Shown here: positions 7,887-15,000 of the stretch, in pieces | Layout: the number at the start of each line of letters is the position of its first letter | How positions within the stretch are numbered: the stretch's first letter is position 1 | DNA from: DASWJZ01 sp963814905 | Lineage (GTDB): Bacteria; Pseudomonadota; Alphaproteobacteria; Rhizobiales; Afifellaceae | Assembly: GCA_963814905.1 (NCBI GenBank) | Contig: CAWFEM010000021.1 | Coordinates: 186,001-250,000 of the forward strand | Direction: 5' to 3' | Length of the DNA stretch: 64,000 bases | The notes under the pieces: model-generated | The model's input: the letters and a program-made list of their open reading frames with translations, nothing else | Database searches by the model: none | What the model was told of the DNA's origin: nothing | Translations under genes and position numbers: made by a program

Positions 7887-8901
7887 CGGCCGCGGGTTTT
7901 CGCGGGGCCGGCTTCCGGTGCGTAGGTTTTCGCGACGCCGCCTTCGTGCCGCTCCCCTTCTTCGACACCGCCTTGTTGCCGCCCCGCTTCTTGGACCCCT
8001 TGCCTGTGCCGCCCGCCGCAGGCTTGTTCCAGGCGTCGCAAAGCTTTTTCGCGAACGTCTTCGGATCGCCCGACGAAATCGCCTTGCCGAGCGCGAAGGC
8101 ACGCCGCTGGAGGACCTCGCGACGTTCCGCGATGGTAGCCATCAGGACGTCGCGCGCCTTCACAACGCCGGTTGAGACAGGCTCGTCGGAAAGCCGCTGC
8201 CAAAGCATCCAGAGGTCGTGATCCTCGCCGAGATATTCTGCGGTCTGCTTGGCATCGGCTCTCAGCGCGCGCAGTTCGTCAGGCACCACCGCACGGAACA
8301 GACGAAGCTGGGCCGACTGGTCCTTGACCCGCTTTCGCCAGGCGTGCAGCGCATCGGGCGTGTCGTCCTTTCGCGCCTTCTTCCAGCTCTTGCGCAGCCT
8401 TTTCTGGCTTGCGCGCAGCGTGCGCAGAAGCGTCGCGCTGCTGTCCGGCCAGGCAAGCGTCGCCACGGTCGCATCCGCGTCGGCAATGAGATCAAGGACC
8501 TGGCCCACCTTCGCGTCGATTTCGGCGGCTGACGGAGCGACTTCTTCCTTGCAGATGCGGGCGCGGAGCGCCTGCGCGGCGCGCGCCGGGATGGCGGTGC
8601 GGAAATCTTCCATGACCTTGTCGAAGGTCTGGCAGAGGACCGTCGTATCGCGCGAGCCGGCGAGCAGCCGTCCCGCATCCCGCCAACGGCAATTCTCCAC
8701 GGCGAAGGATGCGCCGAGCGCGGGCGCTGCGAGCCGCGCCAACGCCCGCAACCGCTTGAAGCCCTGCCGCGCTTCATGGATCGCCTTGACGCGATCCACG
8801 GTCGGCGACTGAAGGCATTCGCGGACGCGCGCGATCTCCTCCTCCGCCACGCGGACAAAGGCATCGCGCAACGGCTCCCCGGGCTCGAACCGCCAAGCCA
8901 T
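7867..8901 (-). CDS. CHAD-domain protein with basic Lys/Arg-rich tail
   Basis: CHAD (conserved histidine alpha-helical domain) proteins bind inorganic polyphosphate. The 344-residue product shows repeated helical histidine/basic motifs: AIHEARQGFKRLRAL (about residue 40), DALHAWRKRVKDQSAQLRLF (about 195) and YLGEDHDLWMLW. The last 65 residues are a disordered tail of Lys, Arg, Ala, Pro and Ser (for example KKRGGNKAVSKKG), like a nucleic-acid- or polyphosphate-binding tail. The ATG at 8901 lies 2 bp after the CYTH stop codon, so the two are an operon; CYTH and CHAD are often fused or adjacent. The role is inferred as polyphosphate binding, perhaps at granules. Confidence 0.87.
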   Translation of the reverse strand: MAWRFEPGEPLRDAFVRVAEEEIARVRECLQSPTVDRVKAIHEARQGFKRLRALARLAAPALGASFAVENCRWRDAGRLLAGSRDTTVLCQTFDKVMEDFRTAIPARAAQALRARICKEEVAPSAAEIDAKVGQVLDLIADADATVATLAWPDSSATLLRTLRASQKRLRKSWKKARKDDTPDALHAWRKRVKDQSAQLRLFRAVVPDELRALRADAKQTAEYLGEDHDLWMLWQRLSDEPVSTGVVKARDVLMATIAERREVLQRRAFALGKAISSGDPKTFAKKLCDAWNKPAAGGTGKGSKKRGGNKAVSKKGSGTKAASRKPTHRKPAPRKPAAATSRAR

Positions 8902-8903
8902 CG

Positions 8904-9395
8904 TCAGGCTCCCGCGTCGGCGTCGTCCGCCCAGGAATGATACGGTCGCGTCGCAAGGTTCGCGGCATAGTAGCGGCGCTCGTGCGTTACCTCGCGCCCG
9001 ACCCACGGCGGCAGATCCACCGTCTCAGTCTCGCTCTCAAGCTCGACTTCGGCGATCACGAGCCCCGAATTCTCGCCGTCATAGATGTCGATTTCCCAGA
9101 TGCGGCCCCCATAGGGCGTGCAGAAGCGGGTCTTCCGAAGCTCGATTCCCATGCACAGGCGGGCCAGCGCCTCGGCGTCCTCAAGCGGCACCGCATATTC
9201 GAATTCGCCCCGCGAAAACCCGACTTTTGCGGTCTTTAGGGTGAGGAGCGCCCTGGCGCCGTCCTCGATGCGGACGCGAATGGACAAACGCCCGGTCGCG
9301 GCAAGGTAAGCTTGCCGGAACAGTCGGCCTTGATCCGCCCCCTCGCGCCAACCGTCGCTCGCGACGAGAAACTTGCGTTCGATTTCCTGCGGCAC
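8904..9395 (-). CDS. CYTH-domain (triphosphate tunnel metalloenzyme) protein
   Basis: CYTH proteins fold as an eight-strand tunnel that binds triphosphates with divalent metals. Members include tripolyphosphatase, thiamine triphosphatase and class IV adenylate cyclase. The 163-residue product has the defining EIERKFLV (ExExK) at residues 4-8, RIRVRIEDGARALLTLKTAK-like basic strands, FEYAVPLEDAEALARL, and a C-terminal metal-binding strand AEVELESE. It is a stand-alone CYTH domain immediately upstream of a CHAD gene, which favours a triphosphate/polyphosphate role over cAMP synthesis. The exact reaction cannot be decided from sequence. Confidence 0.9.
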   Translation of the reverse strand: MPQEIERKFLVASDGWREGADQGRLFRQAYLAATGRLSIRVRIEDGARALLTLKTAKVGFSRGEFEYAVPLEDAEALARLCMGIELRKTRFCTPYGGRIWEIDIYDGENSGLVIAEVELESETETVDLPPWVGREVTHERRYYAANLATRPYHSWADDADAGA

Positions 9396-9470
9396 GCCGA
9401 AATCATGGCTTCATAGCACTGTCACATTCAATCCGCCCGCTATGCGCCAGTGACGCAGATGTCGCGGCAA

Positions 9471-9842
9471 TCAGCGACGGGCGAGCCGTTGCGCGTTTCG
9501 TCGCACGCGCCGGCGGAGCGGTGCGACCGCGGCGCTGAGCGCCAGTCGCGGCGCGGCCGAAAGCGCTCCCGCCGAGCCGCTGGTGAGATCGAGAAGTAGC
9601 GCTTCGCCGGTTTTCCACGCCGCGCGCTGCAGGGCGAGCGCCACTTCGACCGCCGCGAAAGGCTTCTCGCTCATCATGCGCAGAAGCTCGCGCTGGCCAC
9701 GTGGCGTCGGAAAGAAAGTCTCCGAAGCCATGACTTGCATGCGAGCCAGAATGACGAACGGCGCATATGCGCCAATCATCGCGAGGTCGGAGAATAGACC
9801 GGCTCTTTCCGGCTTTGGCGCGTCGTCGGAAGAGCCTCTCAA
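9471..9842 (-). CDS. Conserved hypothetical protein, possibly phasin-like
   Basis: I do not recognise this protein with certainty. It has up to 123 residues from a TTG at 9842, or 102 from the ATG at 9779. The middle is amphipathic and helical (IGAYAPFVILARMQVMA, then GQRELLRMMSEKPFAAVEVALALQ), ending in an Arg-rich tail RRRVRRNAQRLARR. Small Ala-rich helical proteins of this look are sometimes phasin-like; some databases carry misleading 'antifreeze' labels for them. It begins just after the stop of the sugar-binding protein gene (9849), so the two may be co-transcribed. No signal peptide is seen. Confidence 0.55.
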   Translation of the reverse strand: MRGSSDDAPKPERAGLFSDLAMIGAYAPFVILARMQVMASETFFPTPRGQRELLRMMSEKPFAAVEVALALQRAAWKTGEALLLDLTSGSAGALSAAPRLALSAAVAPLRRRVRRNAQRLARR

Positions 9843-9848
9843 GCGCCG

Positions 9849-10847
9849 TCAACCGCCGTTTGCTTCGGGCGCGGGTTCTTCCGCGCCGGCCGCGGCCGGC
9901 GCCGCCTCGTCCGGGATATCGGTTTCAGAGCGCCCAAGACGCTGTCTCGCGTCCTTCTCCCTGATAAGGCGGGGTCCCGTGCTGACATTGGAGACCGGCA
10001 CCAAGCCTCGCCGCTTCAACAGCGTCAGGTATTCGACCGGCAGATAGCCCTGCAGGAAAGGCTGTTGATCGATCGCGAAGGACGCTTCGCCGTCGGCGAG
10101 CGCATTCAGCATCGTGTCGGTGACGTCGAACGTGCCGACCGCGACCTTGCGGCCCTCAAGCTCTTTCACCGCGCTGACGGCGGGCTCGCCGGCGCTGGTG
10201 GCGCTCAGCGCAAGCAGCGCATCGACCTCCTCGTCGCCCTTCAGATGCTCGGCGATCGTGGCCTTGGCCTTCTCCGGATCGGGGTCGACCGGGACCACCT
10301 CCACCGAGCCGGCGAAGCCGTCGATGAAGCCCTTGCAGCGGAGATCGAGCCCGACATTGCCGAGCTCGTGATTGAGGCAGAGCGCCTTCTTCGCGCCGAG
10401 CTCGCGCATCGCATCGCCGGCGACCCGGCCGGCCTCATATTCGTTCTGCCCGACATGCAGCAGCGCGCCGAGCGAGCGGCCTACGTCGAAGCCGGAATTG
10501 ATGGTGATGACGGGAATGCCGGCATCGACAGCCGCGTGGATCGGGCCGGCGACGGCATCGGCGTTCGGGATGGACATGATGAGCCCGTCCGGCGCCTCTT
10601 TCACCGCCGCCTCCGCCAGTGCCGCCATCTTCTCGAGGTCGAACGTCTTGGGCGACCGATAGGACACGCTGACCCCGGCCTCCTTGGCGGCGGCCTCCGC
10701 CCCTTCCTTCACCGCGGACCAGAAGCCGTCAGAGGCAGCACCATGGGTAACCATGATAAAGCGAAGCTTGTCCTCGGCATGCGCGCTGGCATGCAGGACT
10801 AAGACCGTGATGCCGATTGTCAGCATCCGGAAAAGGCTCGGGATCAT
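9849..10847 (-). CDS. Orphan sugar-type ABC transporter substrate-binding protein (periplasmic binding protein, family 4)
   Basis: This exported protein would bind a sugar or related ligand in the periplasm. Residues 1-23 are a signal peptide ending ASAHA. The mature part follows the RbsB-like pattern: LRFIMVTHGAASDGFWSAVKEG, DGLIMSIPNADAVAGPI, AAVDAGIPVITINSG, and GQNEYEAGRVAGDAM. The product has 332 residues from the ATG at 10847, behind a GGAG site. The last 25 residues are an unusual Ala/Glu/Pro tail (AAGAEEPAPEANGG). No permease or ATPase gene is adjacent, so it is either an orphan receptor or serves a transporter elsewhere. Ligand unknown. Confidence 0.85.
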   Translation of the reverse strand: MIPSLFRMLTIGITVLVLHASAHAEDKLRFIMVTHGAASDGFWSAVKEGAEAAAKEAGVSVSYRSPKTFDLEKMAALAEAAVKEAPDGLIMSIPNADAVAGPIHAAVDAGIPVITINSGFDVGRSLGALLHVGQNEYEAGRVAGDAMRELGAKKALCLNHELGNVGLDLRCKGFIDGFAGSVEVVPVDPDPEKAKATIAEHLKGDEEVDALLALSATSAGEPAVSAVKELEGRKVAVGTFDVTDTMLNALADGEASFAIDQQPFLQGYLPVEYLTLLKRRGLVPVSNVSTGPRLIREKDARQRLGRSETDIPDEAAPAAAGAEEPAPEANGG

Positions 10848-10964
10848 TGATTTGCTCCGAGCGCCCCGCTCTCCGTCCTGCCTAGCATAGGCGGCGGGCC
10901 GGACAAGGCGACACAGCGTCTTTTTCGGGCGCATTCGCGAATTTTGCGCAGATTCGCTCTGGAT

Positions 10965-11783
10965 TTAGTCGTCCATCACGTCCGGCGCGGCGTGCGCCTT
11001 GGCTGCTGCACGACGCCGCGCCCGCCAGGCGAACGGGATGTGCACGAGATAGGCGATGGCCGCGATCGCCAGGAAGGAGAATGGATAGCTGGCAAAGAGA
11101 GCGACGAGGAGCACGCCCACGACCAGCACCGGCAGCACCCGGTCGCGGGGGATCCGTTGTCCGAACCTCTTGCCTGACAGCGAGGGAATGCGGCTCACCA
11201 TGAGGAGCGCGATGATCACGGCGTAGATCGCGACGAGCGGCGCCGCGGCGCCGAAATCGATGAGGAAGGTGCGCTGCAGGAAATACGGCAGGAGGACGAG
11301 GCCCGCTCCGGCCGGCGCCGGCACGCCGACGAAGAAATCGCGATGCCAGTCCGGCAGCGGCTCCTCCGCCATCAGCGCGGCGTTGAACCGCGCCAGCCTG
11401 AGCCCAGTGCAGATGGCGAAGACAAGCGCGCAGATCCAGCCGAACGACGACAATTCGTCGAGCCGCCAGATGAAGAGGAAGATCGCCGGTGCGACCCCGA
11501 AGTTCACGAAATCGGCAAGCGAGTCGAGTTCCTCGCCGAAGCGTGACGAGGCTCGGAAGTAGCGCGCCAGCCGCCCGTCGATGCCGTCGAGGAGGATGGC
11601 GAAGATGATCGCGGCGACCGCCAGATCGAAGCGATGCTCAATCGCCATGCGGATCGCCGTCAGGCCGGCGCAAAGCGCCAGCAGCGTCACGAGGTTGGGC
11701 AGAACGGCGGTGAACGGCACGAGCCGCCGGCGCGGTCTGCCGCGCTTCGATTGCGGATCGACGGGTGGGAAGAGCCCGGCCAT
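10965..11783 (-). CDS. pssA: CDP-diacylglycerol-serine O-phosphatidyltransferase
   Basis: The enzyme joins serine to CDP-diacylglycerol to make phosphatidylserine in the inner membrane. It carries the CDP-alcohol phosphatidyltransferase signature DGxxAR-x8-GxxxDxxxD as DGRLAR...GEELDSLAD at about residue 75. The 272-residue length and about eight hydrophobic segments fit type II PssA of rhizobia. The gene follows psd by 106 bp on the same strand, and the pair makes phosphatidylethanolamine. Confidence 0.93.
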   Translation of the reverse strand: MAGLFPPVDPQSKRGRPRRRLVPFTAVLPNLVTLLALCAGLTAIRMAIEHRFDLAVAAIIFAILLDGIDGRLARYFRASSRFGEELDSLADFVNFGVAPAIFLFIWRLDELSSFGWICALVFAICTGLRLARFNAALMAEEPLPDWHRDFFVGVPAPAGAGLVLLPYFLQRTFLIDFGAAAPLVAIYAVIIALLMVSRIPSLSGKRFGQRIPRDRVLPVLVVGVLLVALFASYPFSFLAIAAIAYLVHIPFAWRARRRAAAKAHAAPDVMDD

Positions 11784-11889
11784 GGCGCTAAAGCCGTTTC
11801 CAATCGAATTTTATCGAGCGGCGGAAGCCGCCGCCTCGGCTGAGGACGATCTTACCCAATGACCGGTTCCGCTTTCCTTCGATCATGCG

Positions 11890-12591
11890 CTAGTCGCGAC
11901 GCGTCCGGAAGGGCGGCCGAAGGGCGGCACCCGGGAGGAGCGCAATGACCGTCTCGCCCGCCATCGCGCGCTGGCCGGGGCTCGCGACGACCGTCGAGCC
12001 TTCCGGCAGGTAGACGTCGAGCCGCGAGCCGAAGCGGATCATGCCGATCCGCTCGCCGGCGGAGACCTCGGCACCCTCGCGCGTCCAGCACACGATGCGT
12101 CGGGCGACGAGGCCGGCGATCTGCACCACGCCGACACTCTGCCCGCCTTCCGCTTCCATCAGGAATCCGTTCCGCTCGTTCACCTCGCTCGCCTTGTCGA
12201 GATCGGCGCTCAGGAACTGCCCCGCCTTGTAGGCGATGCTGACGATCCGGCCGGCGACCGGCGCGCGGTTGATGTGACAGTCGAAGACATTCATGAAGAC
12301 GGAGATGCGGGTGCGCGGCGCCTCACCAAGACCGAGCTCCGGCGGCGGCACAGCCTCCACGACAGGCTCCACCCGCCCGTCGGCCGGGCTGACGACGAGA
12401 CCGGCTGCCTCCGGCACGATGCGCGCCGGATCGCGGAAGAAGATCGCCATCCATCCCGCGAGGATCAGCAACAGCCAGAAAAGCGGCGCGAACAGGTAGC
12501 CGAAGACGACCGCGAGCGCGAGCGTCGCCGCAATGAACGGCCAGCCCTCGCGGTGGATGTCGGGAATTGCCTCGCGCACGGAGCGTATCAT
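11890..12591 (-). CDS. psd: Phosphatidylserine decarboxylase proenzyme
   Basis: Psd decarboxylates phosphatidylserine to phosphatidylethanolamine using a pyruvoyl group formed by self-cleavage. This is the short form of 233 residues: N-terminal hydrophobic hairpin (about 18-50), then FFRDPARIVPEAAGLVVSPADG, FMNVFDCHINRAPV, and the cleavage site in GMIRFGSRLDVYLPEG, where the Ser after Gly becomes the pyruvoyl residue. The gene follows atm1 by 44 bp and precedes pssA. Confidence 0.94.
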   Translation of the reverse strand: MIRSVREAIPDIHREGWPFIAATLALAVVFGYLFAPLFWLLLILAGWMAIFFRDPARIVPEAAGLVVSPADGRVEPVVEAVPPPELGLGEAPRTRISVFMNVFDCHINRAPVAGRIVSIAYKAGQFLSADLDKASEVNERNGFLMEAEGGQSVGVVQIAGLVARRIVCWTREGAEVSAGERIGMIRFGSRLDVYLPEGSTVVASPGQRAMAGETVIALLPGAALRPPFRTRRD

Positions 12592-12635
12592 CCGGCGCTC
12601 TTAAACAATGCCGCTCTCGCGGCCAAGCGGCGCGG

Positions 12636-14537
12636 CTATTCCGCCGCCTCGTCGGGCACGAAGCTCGGGGGGATGAAGGCACGCGCCGCCTCGCGCGTGC
12701 GCCGCAGCCGCTCCGTCATCTCGTCGACCTCGCGCTGGCGCTCCCACATCGCGGCATAGAGCCCGCGCCGCGCCAGCAACTCGCCATGCGTCCCCTGCTC
12801 GGCAATCGCGCCGTCCTGCAGCACGATGATGCTATCGGCGTTGACCACGGTCGAAAGGCGGTGGGCGATGACAAGCGCCGTGCGGTTGGAGGCCACGTCC
12901 TCCAGCGCCACCTGGATCTCCTGCTCCGTCGCGGTGTCGAGCGCCGAGGTCGCCTCATCGAGAACCAGGATCGGCGGGCCCTTCAGAATGGTGCGGGCGA
13001 TGGCGACGCGCTGCTTCTCGCCGCCGGAGAGCTTCAGCCCGCGCTCGCCGACTTGCGTGTCGTAGCCGAGCGGCAGGCTCTCGATGAAGGCGGCGACCTG
13101 CGCCATGCGCGCCGCCTCCCGCACCTCCTCTTCGGAGGCTTCCCAGTGGCCGTAGCGGATGTTGTAGCCGAGCGTGTCGTTGAAGAGCACGGTGTCCTGC
13201 GGAACGATGCCGATCGCCGCGCGCAGGCTCTCCTGCGAGACGTCGCGGATGTCCTGGCCATCGATCGTGATGCGGCCGGAGGTGACGTCGTAGAAGCGGA
13301 AAAGCAGGCGCGAGATCGTCGATTTTCCAGCGCCGGAGGGCCCGACGATGGCGACCTTGGCGTTGGCGGGAACCTCGAACGTGATCCCCTTCAGGATCTG
13401 CCGCGACGGGTCGTAGGCGAAATGCACGTCCTCGAAACGGATGGTGCCTTGCGTCACGTTGAGCGCCGGCGCGGCGCGCTTGTCCTTCACTTCCGCGGGC
13501 ACTTCGAGCAATCGGAACATCGCCTCGATATCCGCAAGTCCCTGCACGATCTCGCGGTAGACGAAGCCGATGAAATTGAGCGGCATGGAAAGCTGCATCA
13601 GGAGCGCGTTGATCAGCACGAAATCGCCCATCGTCTGGTTGCCGGCGAGAATAGCGCGCGCCGACATCACCATGCAGACCGCCATGCCGGTGCCGAAGAT
13701 CACGGCCTGCCCGAGGTTCAACGCGGCAAGCGATACCCAGGTCTTGACCGCCGCGCCCTCGTAGCGGGCCATGGCGCGATCGAAGCGCGCCGCCTCCCGC
13801 TGCTCGTTGCCGAAATACTTCACCGTCTCGAAATTCAACAGCGAGTCGATGGCCTTGGAATGCGCGTCGGTGTCGGAATCGTTCATCTCGCGGCGGATCG
13901 AGATGCGCCAGTCGCTCGCCTGGATCGTGAACCAGACGTAGAGCGCGACCGTCACGGCGATGACGATCACGTAGGCGAACCCGAACTGATACCAGACGAT
14001 ACCGGCGGTCAGCGCGAACTCGACCACCGTCGGCGCCGAGTTCAGGATGACGTGGCGCACGATGTTCTCGATGCCCGTGGTGCCGCGCTCGATGATGCGG
14101 GAAAGGCCGCCGGTCCTGCGCTCCAGATGGAAGCGCAGCGACAACTCATGCAGATGCACGAAGGCGCGATAGGCAAGCTGGCGCACCGCGTGCAGGCCGA
14201 CGCGGGCGAAAAGCGCGTCGCGGAGCTGGGTGAAGCCCGTCGCGAGCATTCGGCCGAGATTGTAGGCGAGCACGAGCGCCACCGGGCCGGCGATCAGAAG
14301 CGGCACATAGCTTGGCGCAGCGCCTTCGCCGGTCAGCGTGTCGGTGACCCACTTATAGGAATACGGCACCAGCACGGTGACCACCTTGGCCGCAAGAAGG
14401 GCCGCGAAGGCGATGGCGACCCGCATCTTGAGATCCGGGCGATCCGACGGCCACATGAACGGCCAGAGGTGCCGAAGCGTGGAGAAGACGCGCCCCCGGT
14501 CAGCGGTCACCGCCGGTGCTTTCGACGGCGCGGCCAT
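12636..14537 (-). CDS. Atm1-type ABC exporter (fused permease-ATPase)
   Basis: This is a half-transporter of the Atm1/HMT1 (ABCB7) family, which exports glutathione-linked sulfur compounds or metal conjugates. It has 633 residues. About six TMs fill residues 40-320 with the Atm1-like NFETVKYFGNEQREAARFD motif. The ATPase follows: Walker A IVGPSGAGKST, Q-loop IGIVPQDTVLFNDT, signature LSGGEKQRVAIAR, Walker B PILVLDEATSALD and the H-loop in IAHRLST. Start: the ATG at 14537 shares bases with the arsR stop (GTGATGG), and an in-frame GTG at 14540 is also possible. Coupling to an ArsR gene suggests metal-responsive expression. An iron-sulfur export role is the other reading. Confidence 0.9.
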   Translation of the reverse strand: MAAPSKAPAVTADRGRVFSTLRHLWPFMWPSDRPDLKMRVAIAFAALLAAKVVTVLVPYSYKWVTDTLTGEGAAPSYVPLLIAGPVALVLAYNLGRMLATGFTQLRDALFARVGLHAVRQLAYRAFVHLHELSLRFHLERRTGGLSRIIERGTTGIENIVRHVILNSAPTVVEFALTAGIVWYQFGFAYVIVIAVTVALYVWFTIQASDWRISIRREMNDSDTDAHSKAIDSLLNFETVKYFGNEQREAARFDRAMARYEGAAVKTWVSLAALNLGQAVIFGTGMAVCMVMSARAILAGNQTMGDFVLINALLMQLSMPLNFIGFVYREIVQGLADIEAMFRLLEVPAEVKDKRAAPALNVTQGTIRFEDVHFAYDPSRQILKGITFEVPANAKVAIVGPSGAGKSTISRLLFRFYDVTSGRITIDGQDIRDVSQESLRAAIGIVPQDTVLFNDTLGYNIRYGHWEASEEEVREAARMAQVAAFIESLPLGYDTQVGERGLKLSGGEKQRVAIARTILKGPPILVLDEATSALDTATEQEIQVALEDVASNRTALVIAHRLSTVVNADSIIVLQDGAIAEQGTHGELLARRGLYAAMWERQREVDEMTERLRRTREAARAFIPPSFVPDEAAE

Positions 14538-14857
14538 CACTTTGCCTCGCGGGTCGTGGTGTTCTCCGGCGCGGAGCCGAAAAGTGCGACAAGCGTCTCA
14601 AAGTCGGAGCGGAGCTGGGCGAAAGCGCCGGGGTTGAGGACGTAGCTGGAGCGAACGCCGTCGCGGCGGAAGCTCACGAGCCCGGCGTCCTTCAGGACCT
14701 TCAGGTGCTGCGACACGGTGGACTGGGCGAGCGGCAGCCGGTTGCACACGTCCGCGCAGCAACAGGCGCTGCGCTCGGCAAGCGCCCGCACAATGGCGAG
14801 GCGCACCGGATGCCCGAGCGCCTTCAGCCGTTCAGCGGCCGCGTCCACGTTCTCCAC
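14537..14857 (-). CDS. ArsR/SmtB-family repressor with Cys-rich sensing helix
   Basis: This is a winged-helix dimeric repressor of 106 residues. The DNA-binding part is PLAQSTVSQHLKVLKDAGLVSFRRDGVRSSYVL. Just before it lies ERSACCCADVCNRL, four Cys where the alpha-3N metal site (ELCVCDL-like) sits in ArsR/SmtB sensors, so soft-metal or thiol sensing is inferred. A GTG start at 14857 after GGGGAG gives the family length; the open frame continues to 14965 with sequence that does not look like ArsR. Its stop overlaps the start of the Atm1-like gene, so it probably autoregulates that operon. Confidence 0.85.
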   Translation of the reverse strand: MENVDAAAERLKALGHPVRLAIVRALAERSACCCADVCNRLPLAQSTVSQHLKVLKDAGLVSFRRDGVRSSYVLNPGAFAQLRSDFETLVALFGSAPENTTTREAK

Positions 14858-15000
14858 GCTCTCCCCTTTTGGATCGCGCCCCCATGAAAACGAGGGCTTC
14901 ACCCGCGAAAATCCGTGCCGCGGGTCGCTGATATATCGTTTATCGTCGATTGCCGATGAATGCAACCGGCTTCATCCGGCACGCCGGAAACAGCGCGGGT

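Noticed and set aside
6249..8102. 617-residue minus-strand open frame opposite the cyclase
   Set aside because: Arg/Asp/Glu-rich shadow; the plus strand has full CHASE2 and CYC motifs.
12567..14645. 692-residue plus-strand open frame
   Set aside because: Antisense of the Atm1-like exporter, whose Walker and signature motifs are unmistakable.
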